A DNA stretch of 64,000 bases from the NCBI RefSeq assembly GCF_016598575.1, contig NZ_CP066801.1:2976001-3040000 (forward strand), read 5' to 3'. The stretch is from Streptomyces sp. HSG2 (GTDB lineage Bacteria; Actinomycetota; Actinomycetes; Streptomycetales; Streptomycetaceae). Each line of letters starts with the position of its first letter. The first letter of the stretch is position 1. Both the position numbers and the translations under genes were made by a program. This document shows, in pieces, positions 17,253 to 25,972 of this stretch. A model generated the notes under the pieces. It did not search any database. It had not been told where the DNA came from and saw nothing but the letters and a program-made list of their open reading frames with translations.

Positions 17253-17930
17253 TCAGGGCCACAGAAGACCCGTGTCCCAGCCGTCCCCGGCGCGCCGGTA
17301 CACCAGCCGGACGTGTCTCCTGCGCGGCTCTCCCTGGAAGAACTCCACTTCGCTCGGGCGGAGTCGGAACAGCGTCCAGGAGGGCACCGGTGTCTCCGGT
17401 TCCCGTTCGGCGCGCCGCCAGGCCGCCTCCGAGGCCCGCGTCAACTCGTCGAGCGAGCCGAGAGGCCCGCTCTGCCGTCCGGTGAGGGCGGCGGCCAAGG
17501 CTCCGGTGGAGCGGGCGTGCAGGTCGGCGTGGGATTCCGGCGGCGTGGCCGCCGTCACCGGGCCGCGCAGCCGCACCTGCCGGCCGAGCGTGGGCCAGTA
17601 GAACACGAGCGCCGCCCGAGGGCGGGCCGCCAGCTGGCGACCCTTGCGACTGTCCGCGTGGGTGGCGAAGGACCACCCCCGCGGGTCGGCGCCGTGCAGC
17701 AGCACGATCCGGGCGTCCGGTCGCCCCTCCTCGTCCGCCGTGGCCAGCGACACGGCGTGCGGCTCCGCCTCGCCGGCCGCCACGGCGGCGGCGAACCACT
17801 CCACGAACAGCGGGAGCGGTTCGTCGGGCGCGCGCTCCGGGTCGAAGGGCGTCAACTCCGTCACCGACGGGTCCCATACCCGGAGCGACCGCAGAAGGCG
17901 GCGCGGGTCGGTGTCCGGGTCGATGTCCAT
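17253..17930 (-). CDS. Pyridoxamine-phosphate-oxidase family flavoprotein (PdxH/PhzG-like)
   Basis: A 225-residue FMN split-barrel protein. The family motifs are complete: RIVLLHG near 67, YWPTLGRQVRLRG near 107-119 and the C-terminal EFFQGEPRRRHVRLVYRR. That is the PdxH layout, also shared by PhzG, which oxidises phenazine precursors. It ends the eight-gene operon, 76 bases after a PhzF-like gene, which makes a biosynthetic oxidase role at least as likely as vitamin B6 salvage. The ATG at 17930 is supported by GGGAGGCACG directly upstream. Operon membership is inferred from orientation and spacing. Confidence 0.85.
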   Translation of the reverse strand: MDIDPDTDPRRLLRSLRVWDPSVTELTPFDPERAPDEPLPLFVEWFAAAVAAGEAEPHAVSLATADEEGRPDARIVLLHGADPRGWSFATHADSRKGRQLAARPRAALVFYWPTLGRQVRLRGPVTAATPPESHADLHARSTGALAAALTGRQSGPLGSLDELTRASEAAWRRAEREPETPVPSWTLFRLRPSEVEFFQGEPRRRHVRLVYRRAGDGWDTGLLWP

Positions 17931-18006
17931 CGTGCCTCCCGAGGGTGCCGGGGGACGGCTTCCCGCCCCCTCGGACGGGAAGCCTGTCACGACCGGGCCC
18001 CGGGAC

Positions 18007-18864
18007 TCACATCTCGACGGTGCCGCGCACGCAGGTGACGGAGTGGCCGCCCACCCACACGTCGTCCCCGTCGGCCTCGACACTCACCACGCCCCGCCGG
18101 CCCAGCCTGCCGCCCTGCCCGGCGTCGTATCGCCGGGGCGCCGCTCCGGTGCCGACCAACCACTGCGCGACACCGGCGTGCAGACTGCCCGTCACCGGGT
18201 CCTCGCGGACGCCGGCGGGCAGGGCGAACGCCCGTATCTCGAAGGCGAGCGGGGATCCCTCGGGGTAGGCGCCGACCACACCCAGCATCAGGTCGCCCAT
18301 GTCTCGGTCGTCCGGTTCTAGGGCCAGTACCTCCTCGGCGTCGGCCAGGCGGACGGCCGCCCATCCGGGCCCGTTGTCCACCCACTGGTGGGAGACGACG
18401 CGCTCGCGGTCGATGCCGAGCCCTCGCGCGATCCGGTCCAGGTGCGCGGAGTCCAGTGGACCCGCGCGCACCGGAGCCGGGGCCCGGAAGCGCAGGCCGG
18501 CGGCGGACCGGCGCACCTCGATCAGACCCAGCGGGCACTCCTGGACGATCCGCTCCGGCGACCTCGGGGCGCCGCCGGCCTCCAGCCAGGCGTGCGCCGA
18601 TCCCAGCGTGGGGTGCCCGGCGAAGGGGATCTCGCCGCCCGGGGTGAAGATGCGCAGCCCGTAGTCGGCCTCGTCGGAGGAGGGCGGGACCACGAAGGTC
18701 GTCTCGGACAACTGGGTCCAGCGGGCCAGGCGGGCCATCTCCTCGTCCGAGACGCCGACCCCGTCCAGGACGACCGCGACGGCGTTGCCCAGGAACGGCC
18801 GGTCGCTGAAGACGTCCACCTGACGGAACCCCCGGGCCCTCGGGACCGCTCCTGGCCGGGTCAT
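18007..18864 (-). CDS. PhzF-family isomerase
   Basis: A 285-residue protein of the PhzF/diaminopimelate-epimerase-like fold. Family motifs are DVFSDRPFLGNAVAVV (about 17-32), QLSETTFVVPP with the catalytic Glu near 53, FAGHPTLGSAHAW (about 79-91) and DPVTGSLHAG near 216. PhzF isomerises a dihydro-3-hydroxyanthranilate ring by proton shuttling without a cofactor. Paralogues act on many cyclohexadiene or amino-acid substrates. Next to a prephenate decarboxylase it is a good candidate for moving a ring double bond, a job done by a cupin (BacB) in bacilysin synthesis. This role is inference. The ATG overlaps the stop of the preceding DUF1330 gene. Confidence 0.87.
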   Translation of the reverse strand: MTRPGAVPRARGFRQVDVFSDRPFLGNAVAVVLDGVGVSDEEMARLARWTQLSETTFVVPPSSDEADYGLRIFTPGGEIPFAGHPTLGSAHAWLEAGGAPRSPERIVQECPLGLIEVRRSAAGLRFRAPAPVRAGPLDSAHLDRIARGLGIDRERVVSHQWVDNGPGWAAVRLADAEEVLALEPDDRDMGDLMLGVVGAYPEGSPLAFEIRAFALPAGVREDPVTGSLHAGVAQWLVGTGAAPRRYDAGQGGRLGRRGVVSVEADGDDVWVGGHSVTCVRGTVEM

Positions 18865-19148
18865 TCCCCTTCCACCAGGATGAGGTCCATGTGGGTGCCT
18901 TCCCGCAGCGGCACGATCTTCCGGTACTCGGGCGAGTCGTACCAGCGGCGGGCTTGTTCCGCCGTCGGGAAGACCATCACCGACAGGTGGGTGGGTTGCC
19001 AGTCCCCCTCCAGCACCTCGAACTCACCGCCGCGGATCATGAATCCGCCGCCGTGGAGTTCGAGTGTCCGGAGCACCTCGGCGCGGTATTCCGCCATCTT
19101 CTCCGGGTCGCCGACGACCCCCACGTTGCCGATCAGCAGTGCGGTCAC
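18861..19148 (-). CDS. DUF1330 family small protein
   Basis: A 95-residue ferredoxin-like alpha/beta-barrel protein. The typical DUF1330 blocks are visible: DPEKMAEYR near 14-22, GGGFMIRGG near 33-41, FPTAEQARRWYDSPEY near 60-75. The GTG start is supported by GAGGAGGAGCGC immediately before it. DUF1330 proteins are dimeric barrels of unknown activity, often found beside catabolic or biosynthetic enzymes. It is coupled by overlap to the PhzF-like gene and lies 35 bases downstream of the cyclodeaminase-like gene. Confidence 0.85.
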   Translation of the reverse strand: MTALLIGNVGVVGDPEKMAEYRAEVLRTLELHGGGFMIRGGEFEVLEGDWQPTHLSVMVFPTAEQARRWYDSPEYRKIVPLREGTHMDLILVEGE

Positions 19149-19183
19149 GCGCTCCTCCTCGTCTCCAAGCCGGTGTTCCTCGG

Positions 19184-20173
19184 TCAGCAGGTGAAGTCGG
19201 TCGCCGTGCCGACGCCGAGGCGTCGCGCGGCCCGGACCACGGCGAAGCCGGACGCGACGTCCTGCGCCGCCATGCCCAGCGACTTGTAGAGGGTGCGCTC
19301 GGTCTCGCCGGTGCGTCCGGGGTGCTTGCCCAGCAGTACTTCGCCGATCTCGGTGAGCGGCCGGTCGGCCGGGACGAGGCCCTCCTCGACCGGGTCGGCG
19401 AGTTCGGAGGACTCGCGCGCGGCGCCCTCCCGGCTGTCGACGAAGACCGTGCAGGAGGCGACCGCCGCCGCGTCGATCTCGCGTTTGCCGGGCACGGAGG
19501 ACCCGACGGCGTTGACGTGCACCCCTTCGGCGAGGTGTGCGGCGCGCACCACCGGTTCGGTGGTGTCCACCGTGGTGCACACCAGGTCGGCGCCCTCCAG
19601 GGCCCGCGCGGGGGTGTCCATCCGCTCGACGGTGATACCCACCTCGGAGCGGGCCCACGCGACGAACTCCTCCGCCCTGGCGGCCCCGCGGTTCCACATC
19701 CGCACTCGGCGCAGGGTCCTGATCTCGCGGAGCGCGAGCAGGTGCCCCCGGGCCTGCGTGCCCGCGCCGATCAGGGCCAGGTCGCCGGCGTCCCGCCGGG
19801 CCAGGGCGTCGGTCGCGACGGCCGACGCGGCGGCCGTCCGCAGCGCGGTGACGGCGGCCCCCTCCAGCATGGCCAGCGGCTGCGCGGTCTCCGGGTCGAA
19901 GACCACCACCACTCCGACGTGCGTCGGCAGTCCGCGCGCGGAGTTGCCGGGGGCGTGCAGGACGGCCTTGAGTCCGTAGCCGGAGTCCGTCTCCCCGGTG
20001 ACATGGCAGGGCATGGCGGCGAAGAGGGACGTGTCGCGCCCCGAGGACAGCACGGTGCGGACGGGCTGCACGACCTCGCCCGCGCTGTAACGGCGCATCA
20101 CGTCGGCCACGACCCGGTAGGCCTCCGACGGCGGGAACGCCTCGCGTACCTGGTCTCCGCTCAGCAGCAACAT
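19184..20173 (-). CDS. Ornithine cyclodeaminase/mu-crystallin family NAD(P)-dependent enzyme
   Basis: A 329-residue protein of the OCD/mu-crystallin family. The Rossmann motif LIGAGTQARGHL is near 132-143. AVTALRTAAASAVATDAL (about 106-123) is the substrate-side signature, and GSSVPGKREID near 230 is also characteristic. Members reduce cyclic imines or deaminate and cyclise amino acids, and some act as alanine dehydrogenases or N-alkyl amino-acid dehydrogenases. In this operon it may reduce an imine or install a ring amine on a prephenate-derived amino acid, which is inferred only from context. It starts 34 bases downstream of the decarboxylase gene. Confidence 0.88.
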   Translation of the reverse strand: MLLLSGDQVREAFPPSEAYRVVADVMRRYSAGEVVQPVRTVLSSGRDTSLFAAMPCHVTGETDSGYGLKAVLHAPGNSARGLPTHVGVVVVFDPETAQPLAMLEGAAVTALRTAAASAVATDALARRDAGDLALIGAGTQARGHLLALREIRTLRRVRMWNRGAARAEEFVAWARSEVGITVERMDTPARALEGADLVCTTVDTTEPVVRAAHLAEGVHVNAVGSSVPGKREIDAAAVASCTVFVDSREGAARESSELADPVEEGLVPADRPLTEIGEVLLGKHPGRTGETERTLYKSLGMAAQDVASGFAVVRAARRLGVGTATDFTC

Positions 20174-20207
20174 GTTCTCTCCTCTTGGCCCTGGTGTGCG
20201 ATGGTCC

Positions 20208-20807
20208 TCACGCCGTGCGCTCCTCGGGGCGAATCCGGGTGAACGCCGACCAGACCATCAGGATCGGTCGGGTGCCGGAGATGAACCGCAGTCCGTGCAA
20301 CTCCGCCGACGGGGCGGTGGTCAGCGCGAGATCGGCGAGGCCGTCGGTGACGGCCTGGGCGGCGGCGCTGGTCGAGGCGGTGTGGATCACCTTGTGGGTG
20401 GTGTGGGCGGACGGCAGCAACTGGCCGATGATCGGCTCGGGCGCCGGGTGGGTGGCGATCGTCGGGGAGTCGGGCACGGTGCCGTTCCGTGCCACCGCGA
20501 TCCCGTACAGCGGGGTGTCCATGACGAACACGTTGGCCAACGTCAGCGCCGGGTCCATGTAGAACTGGTTGACCGCCTGGTAGGCGTTGGCCACGATCAG
20601 ATGGCTGACCCGGGCGTCGCGGAGAGCCGCGCCGGCCTCCTCGTAGGTGTCGAAGAGGTGGATGGGCAGCTGCGGGTCGTCGGAGCCCGACAGGCGGACG
20701 AAGTGGCGCGCGGCGGCCTCGCTGCTGGTGCCCCGGGGCCCGAGGGTGCCCACCGTCGAGACGCGTTCGGTGTCGCGTAGCAGTGCCGTGAAGCTCAACA
20801 GCGTCAT
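20208..20807 (-). CDS. Prephenate decarboxylase, BacA/SalX-like
   Basis: A 199-residue protein of the prephenate-dehydratase fold but single-domain, without the regulatory ACT domain. VGTLGPRGTSSEAAARHF (about 19-36), LFDTYEEA, NQFYMDP, VMDTPLYGIAV, IATHPAPEP and STSAAAQAVTDGLADLALT match the layout of B. subtilis BacA, which I recall at about 204 residues. BacA-type enzymes decarboxylate prephenate without aromatisation, giving dihydro-hydroxyphenylpyruvate for anticapsin. SalX makes the cyclohexenyl unit of salinosporamide, and AerD acts in aeruginosins. The N-x-T-R-F motif of true dehydratases is not seen. The ATG overlaps the aminotransferase stop, and GGGAG precedes it. This is the enzyme that defines the pathway. 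Confidence 0.85.
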   Translation of the reverse strand: MTLLSFTALLRDTERVSTVGTLGPRGTSSEAAARHFVRLSGSDDPQLPIHLFDTYEEAGAALRDARVSHLIVANAYQAVNQFYMDPALTLANVFVMDTPLYGIAVARNGTVPDSPTIATHPAPEPIIGQLLPSAHTTHKVIHTASTSAAAQAVTDGLADLALTTAPSAELHGLRFISGTRPILMVWSAFTRIRPEERTA

Positions 20808-21850
20808 TGTTCGCTCCCTGAGGGGTGGCGGGGATCGGCGGGTCCGTCGGGCACGTCCGGCGCGTCTACGGCCAGGCGCCACTCGGGGTGGGCCCCGTCG
20901 GCGTTCCGTGCGACGGCGTCGTAGAGCGCGGCGACCTCGCGGGTCACCTCGCCCGCGGAGCCGTCCCCGACGGGGCGGCCCGCGAGACCGACGACGGGGA
21001 CCACGCCCTTGCCGGTCGAGGAGAGGAAGACCTCGTCCGCTGTGAGGAGGTCCGCGGGGCTCACGGCGCGTTCGTGGACCTCCACACCGGACTCCCGGCA
21101 GAGCGTGATCAGGGTGTCCCGCGTGATGCCGGGCAGGATGTCTCCGGTGTCGGGGGGAGTCACGAGCCTGCCCGCGCGCACCGCGAAGACGTTCGCCGTG
21201 CCGGCCTCGGCCACCATCCCCGCGCCGTCCAGGAGAATCGCGTCGTCGTACCCGGCGGCCCGGGCCTCGTCCGAGGCGAGGGCGCTCGTCACGTAGCCAC
21301 CGGTGATCTTGTACTGGGTGGGAACCGAGTCGCGGGGCGGACGCCGCCACGAGCTGATCGCGCACCGCACCGGCTCGGCGATGCCGTGGACGGGGAACCC
21401 GAAGGTCGTCACGGACAACGCCCCCGAGACGCCCGCCAGCGAGACGCCCGGCGGCGTGCCCGGCAGCAGGGCGGCCTTGTGTGCCACGGGCCGTACGTAG
21501 ACGTCTCCGGCGTGCCCGTTGCGGGCGATCAACTCCACCGTCAACGACACCAGCGCGTCGACGTCGGTGGGGACGTCGGTGATCCGCAGGATCCGACAGG
21601 CCCGCGCCATCCGCTCGTAGTGCTCGCGCACCCGGAAGAGGTGGAGGCGGCCCTCGGTGGACCGGTAGGCGCGAATCCCCTCGAAGGTCCCGGTGCCGTA
21701 GTGCAGACCCTGGGTGGACAGGGGAAGCCGAGGCTCGTCGGCGGGGACGAACTCGCCCCGGTCGTAGGCCCACACGCCGCGGTCCAGCCCGGCCCGTGGG
21801 CGCTCGGCGGGTTCGGGGATCGCGGCGCCGTCCGCCTGTCGGACGGTCAC
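20804..21850 (-). CDS. Class IV aminotransferase (branched-chain-type, PLP)
   Basis: A 348-residue fold-type IV PLP aminotransferase. The PLP Lys is in TQYKITGGY near 200. LHYGTGTFEGIRAY (about 50-63) and AGTANVFAV are signature segments, and SSTGKGVVPV matches the cofactor-phosphate region. The GTG start at 21850 overlaps the ligase stop (GTGA). In the operon it would transaminate the keto acid left by the BacA-like decarboxylase, the step done by BacF in bacilysin and by a branched-chain-type aminotransferase for the salinosporamide cyclohexenylalanine. A housekeeping IlvE role is unlikely given the tight operon. Confidence 0.88.
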   Translation of the reverse strand: MTVRQADGAAIPEPAERPRAGLDRGVWAYDRGEFVPADEPRLPLSTQGLHYGTGTFEGIRAYRSTEGRLHLFRVREHYERMARACRILRITDVPTDVDALVSLTVELIARNGHAGDVYVRPVAHKAALLPGTPPGVSLAGVSGALSVTTFGFPVHGIAEPVRCAISSWRRPPRDSVPTQYKITGGYVTSALASDEARAAGYDDAILLDGAGMVAEAGTANVFAVRAGRLVTPPDTGDILPGITRDTLITLCRESGVEVHERAVSPADLLTADEVFLSSTGKGVVPVVGLAGRPVGDGSAGEVTREVAALYDAVARNADGAHPEWRLAVDAPDVPDGPADPRHPSGSEQ

Positions 21851-23283
21851 CGGGCGTCCCTCGCGGCGGCGATACGCTCGGCCGAGGTGTTCTCGATCGA
21901 CGCCTCCGCCCGCCGGTCCACCACCCGTGCCGCCTTCCAACTCACCATGGCTCCGGTGCTGGTGATGGAACCGGGCCGGCCCGAGGTGACGGTCAGGGGA
22001 GTGTCCAGCTCGCGCAGGCAGTCCGCGACGGCGTCCGGGGTGGCGGCACGGTGGTCGACGTCGGGCCCCGGACGCAGGGTGAGCGACAGGACGTCCCGGC
22101 CCCGGTCGTCGCGGTCGACGCCGATCTGGTAGTCCAGGTAGCCCCGGAACCGGCGGAGCAGCAGGTCTTCCAGGTCGTAGCCGTGGACCAGGTGTCCGTT
22201 GAGGTGGAGCCGGTCGCGGACGCGGCCGATCGCCTCCAGCGCCGGGGCGGGCACGGCCGCGTCGGGGCCGTGGTCGGTGAGCCGGACCATGTCACCGGTC
22301 CGGTACCGGATCAGCGGCTTGGCGCCGGTGTAGAGGTTGGTCACCACGAGTTCGCCGCTGCGCACGCCGTGGGCGTCCGGCGCGACCGGCTCCGAACCCT
22401 CGGGGTCGATCACCTCGTAGTGGTTGATCAACGGCGCGGTGCGCAGGGCGCCGTCCGGCGTGGCGGCCGCCAGCACGGAGGCCTCCTGCGAGGCGTAGAG
22501 ACAGTTGCGTGCCTCGGCCCCCCAGATGTGGCCGATGTTTCGCAGCAGGCTCGGGGACATCAGTTCGCCGGTCAGCATCAGGATGTCGAGGGAGAAGTCC
22601 CGTCGCGGATCCAGGCCCGCCTCGACCGCCCGCTGTGCCAGGCTCATGGCCATGCCCGGGGTGGCGAACAGGCCGGTCATCGGGAGCGACCGCATCAGCT
22701 CCAACGCCCGGTCGAAACCCACCAGCGGCGAGTGCGGCCACATCTTGGCCACCGCGTGCCCCAGATTGCGGCAGACGTCCCCGAAGGAGTCGCCCGTGGA
22801 GTGGAGCTCGGTCGGCCCTGAGACCCCGATCACCTGGCGGTCCCCGTGGGCGCCGAGAACATCGCGGTAATACGCGGTGAGAACCGTGTTGTTGTGAATG
22901 GAGTCGTCGTTCGTACGAGGACACGGAGTGGCGGCGCCGGTTGTTCCCGTGGTCTCGTAGAAGATCCACGCGTCGGAGACCGGCAGCGAGAGAATATCGA
23001 ACTGGGCGTGCCGGAGGTCTTCCTTGGTGGTGAAGGGGATTGTCCCCAGGTCGTCGAGATCGAGCGCGGACAGTCGCTCGTCCGTCAGAGAACCGAGCCG
23101 CTTTCGGTAGAAGGGCGACCTGTCGCGGGCATAGGCGACGACCCTCCGCAGCGCGCGCGTCTGGTGGGAACGGACCCACTCCGCGTCCAGCTTTCCGTTC
23201 CGGAAGGCGTCGAAGCGGTCCCGAAGCTCAGCAGTGAGAGCGCCGGCCTCGGGGTCGTACTGGGTGAACACCCGTATCTCCAA
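21847..23283 (-). CDS. Phenylacetate-CoA ligase-like adenylating enzyme (PaaK family)
   Basis: A 478-residue adenylate-forming protein of the PaaK branch. RRVVAYARDRSPFYRKRL (about 46-63) is the PaaK N-terminal signature. FYETTGTTGAATP near 108-120 is the P-loop, IRYRTGDMVRL near 323 the adenosine-binding Asp region, and IGRVRDRL near 350 the hinge. The normal C-terminal catalytic Lys is not obvious, so it might stop at the adenylate or transfer to an amine rather than CoA. It probably activates the amino acid or an acyl chain for amide or lactone formation. It follows the Dabb gene by 23 bases and overlaps the aminotransferase by 4. Confidence 0.85.
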   Translation of the reverse strand: MEIRVFTQYDPEAGALTAELRDRFDAFRNGKLDAEWVRSHQTRALRRVVAYARDRSPFYRKRLGSLTDERLSALDLDDLGTIPFTTKEDLRHAQFDILSLPVSDAWIFYETTGTTGAATPCPRTNDDSIHNNTVLTAYYRDVLGAHGDRQVIGVSGPTELHSTGDSFGDVCRNLGHAVAKMWPHSPLVGFDRALELMRSLPMTGLFATPGMAMSLAQRAVEAGLDPRRDFSLDILMLTGELMSPSLLRNIGHIWGAEARNCLYASQEASVLAAATPDGALRTAPLINHYEVIDPEGSEPVAPDAHGVRSGELVVTNLYTGAKPLIRYRTGDMVRLTDHGPDAAVPAPALEAIGRVRDRLHLNGHLVHGYDLEDLLLRRFRGYLDYQIGVDRDDRGRDVLSLTLRPGPDVDHRAATPDAVADCLRELDTPLTVTSGRPGSITSTGAMVSWKAARVVDRRAEASIENTSAERIAAARDAR

Positions 23284-23306
23284 TCGATCGATTCGTCATG
23301 GGTGGT

Positions 23307-23603
23307 TCAGGCGTCGTTCAGATCGACGACCACCCAGTCGGAGATGCGCCGCCACAGTTCCACGGAGGACCGGTGGAAACTGTTGGTCTGGTATTTCTCC
23401 AGGGCCGCGGCGTCGGGCAGCACTCCGATGATGGCGAAGTCGTGGGAGATGTCGCGCTCGACGGTGTTCCAACCCGTGCGCCAACTCAGGAGTTCGGGGA
23501 CGTTGCGACCGACGTCCCGCGCGAACTTCTCGGCCTCGATGACCTCCGGAGAGGATCGCTCGAACCCGTCCTTGAGTTTGAAGAGAGCTATGTGTGTGAT
23601 CAT
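23307..23603 (-). CDS. Dabb (stress-responsive alpha/beta barrel) family protein, first gene of the operon
   Basis: A 98-residue dimeric ferredoxin-like barrel protein. ITHIALFKLKDG at the N-terminus, LLSWRTGWNT near 38 and HDFAIIGVLPDAAALEKYQT near 54-73 match the Dabb (A/B barrel) family, which includes the polyketide cyclase olivetolic-acid cyclase as well as proteins of unknown activity. ATG at 23603 is preferred over GTG at 23609 because AAAAGG lies about 6 bases before it. It leads the eight-gene minus-strand operon, and with the DUF1330 protein gives two small barrel proteins that may chaperone cyclisation of a reactive intermediate. That role is inferred. Confidence 0.87.
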   Translation of the reverse strand: MITHIALFKLKDGFERSSPEVIEAEKFARDVGRNVPELLSWRTGWNTVERDISHDFAIIGVLPDAAALEKYQTNSFHRSSVELWRRISDWVVVDLNDA

Positions 23604-24087
23604 CGGCACCTTTTGCCTAAGCCCTCCCCGGCGGAAACACGGGGAGTGTGCGACGTGATGGTGGATTCCCCTCGCCGGTCATCATGCCGACACAACCGGT
23701 GCCCATCAATCGCACCTTGTCGATGGTGTGGATCGACGATGTGAATGAACCCACGCCACCGGGCGGGGTGCCGGCCTTCGCACGGGTCTGCCGGTTTCCT
23801 CACGTGATGACGTAGAGGCCCGAGGTGGCGCCCCGTTCGGTGCGAGCCCGACGGCCCCCCGTGGTGGACCGGCGCGTGTCGCCGGTCCCGACCCGGGATC
23901 ACTCCTCGTCGAAGACCACATCCGGACGCCGACGGACGCCCCCGACCGGGCGTCGCTCCCCGAGGAATCGCGAGGTCGGGAGCGTGAGGGTGGGGGTAGC
24001 CCCCGGGAGGCCCGGCAGAGATCCCCCGGACGGATCCGGTACCCGGCCGGCTGTCCCGCGCGCCGCGTTCCCGCACAGACTCCCGAC
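23604..24087. other. Divergent control region between the biosynthetic operon and the desaturase
   Basis: About 480 bases without a gene. The part nearest 23604-23800 is relatively AT-rich for this genome and probably contains the operon promoter. No palindrome of the CTGACG type occurs, so this operon is not in that regulon. Confidence 0.4.
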
Positions 24088-25152
24088 ATGACGTTCTCCA
24101 TCGACGCTCCCGTCGAGGCCGCACCCTCCTCCGGCCCGGCGCCGTCCTCCGGCGGCAGCGACTTCGCCCGACTCTCCCGACGCGTCCGCGAGGCCGGTCT
24201 GATGGACCGGTGCCCGCGCCACTACGCCGTGCGCCTGGGATCGGTGCTCACGGCTCTGATCGCCGGAGGGGCCGCCTTCCTCGCGCTGAGCGACAGTTGG
24301 TGGCAGCTGCTCCTCGCCGCCGCGATGGCGCTCGTCTTCGGACAGGTCGCCCTGGCCGCCCACGATCTGGCTCACCGACAGGTGTTCCGGCGGCGCGGTC
24401 CGAGCGAGACATGGGGCCGCCTCTTCGGCAACCTCGCCATCGGCATGAGCTACGGCTGGTGGATGAACAAGCACACCCGCCACCACGCCAACCCCAACCA
24501 CGAGGGGCTCGACCCGGACGTCGCTCCGGACATCCTGGTGTGGTCCACCGCCCAGGCACGCCACAGCAGCGGCCTGGCCCGCGCCATCGGCGGCCACCAG
24601 GCCCTCCTGTTCTTCCCGTTGCTCACCCTGGAGGGCTTCAATCTGCACCTGTCGAGCGTGCGAGCGCTGCGCTCACCGGCCATGAAGCACCGGGTGCTGG
24701 AAGGCGCGCTCCTCTTCCTGCACGTCGCGGCCTACCTGTCCGCGCTGTTCCTGGTGCTCTCCCCGGGCAAGGCGGTGGCCTTCCTCGCCGTACACCAGTG
24801 CCTGTTCGGGGTGTATCTCGGCTGCGCGTTCGCCCCGAACCACAAGGGCATGCCGACCTTCACCGGTGACGACCGGCCCGACTTCCTGCGGCGTCAGGTG
24901 CTGACGTCCCGCAACGTACGAGGCGGCCGGCTCACCGACGTCATGCTCGGAGGGCTCAATTACCAGATCGAGCACCACCTGTTCCCGAGCATGCCCACAC
25001 CGCACCTGCGGCGCGCCCAGGTGATCGTGCGGCAGTACTGCGCGGAGATCGGCGTGCCATACCACGAGACCGGGCTGATCTGGTCCTACGGGGAGGCCCT
25101 CGCCCACCTGCACCGGGTGGGCGAACCCATCAGGCGGCGCGAGGCGGCGTGA
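24088..25152 (+). CDS. Membrane fatty-acid desaturase
   Basis: A 354-residue integral membrane di-iron desaturase. All three histidine boxes are present: HDLAH near 92-96, HTRHH near 129-133 and QIEHH near 293-297. Hydrophobic pairs flank them (about 52-90 and 200-250), giving roughly four membrane segments. It belongs to the acyl-lipid/acyl-CoA front-end-type group common in actinobacteria and would introduce a cis double bond using O2 and electrons from a ferredoxin or cytochrome. It is divergent from the biosynthetic operon, so it may supply an unsaturated acyl chain to the product or simply adjust membrane lipids. Confidence 0.9.
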   Translation: MTFSIDAPVEAAPSSGPAPSSGGSDFARLSRRVREAGLMDRCPRHYAVRLGSVLTALIAGGAAFLALSDSWWQLLLAAAMALVFGQVALAAHDLAHRQVFRRRGPSETWGRLFGNLAIGMSYGWWMNKHTRHHANPNHEGLDPDVAPDILVWSTAQARHSSGLARAIGGHQALLFFPLLTLEGFNLHLSSVRALRSPAMKHRVLEGALLFLHVAAYLSALFLVLSPGKAVAFLAVHQCLFGVYLGCAFAPNHKGMPTFTGDDRPDFLRRQVLTSRNVRGGRLTDVMLGGLNYQIEHHLFPSMPTPHLRRAQVIVRQYCAEIGVPYHETGLIWSYGEALAHLHRVGEPIRRREAA

Positions 25153-25972
25153 CGGATCGCGGGAGGCTCGCGGCGACCGCCCGAGGCGGGGCCGCCCACA
25201 CGAGAAGCCCACACGAGAAGCCCACACGAGAAGCCCACACGAGAAGCCCCCATGACGGCCGGTCGACGGTCGACTCGGGCGAGCGCGCGATCACGCACAC
25301 CGCCCACACGCGGTGCCACCCCACCCCGCGGAGGGGGCCGGCCGCCCGAGGGAGACGGAGGCGCGGGGCATCCGGGTGCGCCGCCACCGACCTCGACGGT
25401 CAGCGGACCGCCCGGCCGTCGCCGTCCGTGCTCGCGTTGTACGCGTTCGTGACTCCGAGGACATCGTCCGTCCCGGACTCGTGGTCGGTGCGGCGGCCTG
25501 GGGGGCGTTCGTCGGCTTCGTCGTTCGATAGGGCGTCGAGTTCGCCCCTGGCCGTGCGCCGGGGACGATGTGTGCCCTGTCCGACCGAGTCCGAGGGGAG
25601 AGCGTGATGTTCGCCCCGCCCGTGGAGTCTTCGCGGGTTGGTTCGGCCAACGCGAGGGTGATGGGCGGGTCTTGGACGACCCCGCACCGCGATAGGTGAG
25701 GTTGCGCGCACGGGTCCGTGCGGCGCGGGGCTTGACCGCATCAGGTCCGGGTGTACGGCGGGGCGCGGAGGGCGAGCGCGCCGGGTGGGCCGACGCCGTC
25801 GCCTTTCCCGCTCACGATCAGGCGGACCGACAGCAACGGTCGTGACCCGAGGGTTCGGCCTTCCCTCGCGGTGGGCGAGTGGGTTCCCCGCTTGACCTTC
25901 GCTCGAAGGTTCGTGGGAGACTCGACCTCGACCAAAGTCGGTCAGATCGTCCTCGATCGGGGAGAATACGCC
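25153..25972. other. Gene-poor stretch with a short tandem repeat
   Basis: About 820 bases. It contains four 13-bp repeats (25195-25246) just after the desaturase and otherwise only frames with shadow-like composition. The last 100 bases hold the leader of the lipoprotein gene. Confidence 0.4.
25195..25246. repeat. Tandem repeat, four copies of a 13-bp unit
   Basis: Four exact copies of CCCACACGAGAAG without spacers, 42 bases after the desaturase stop. There are no spacers as in CRISPR arrays. Possible roles are a polymorphic 3' untranslated repeat or a binding array. Confidence 0.85.

Noticed and set aside
17253..18864. Phenazine cluster, because PhzF-like and PhzG-like genes are adjacent
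   Set aside because: No PhzA/B, PhzD or PhzE homologue is present, and the operon contains a prephenate decarboxylase instead. Only the two fold families are shared.
20208..21850. Bacilysin cluster proper
   Set aside because: The cupin BacB, the ATP-grasp ligase BacD and the exporter BacE are absent.
25195..25246. CRISPR array
   Set aside because: The 13-bp units are contiguous without spacers, and no cas gene is present.
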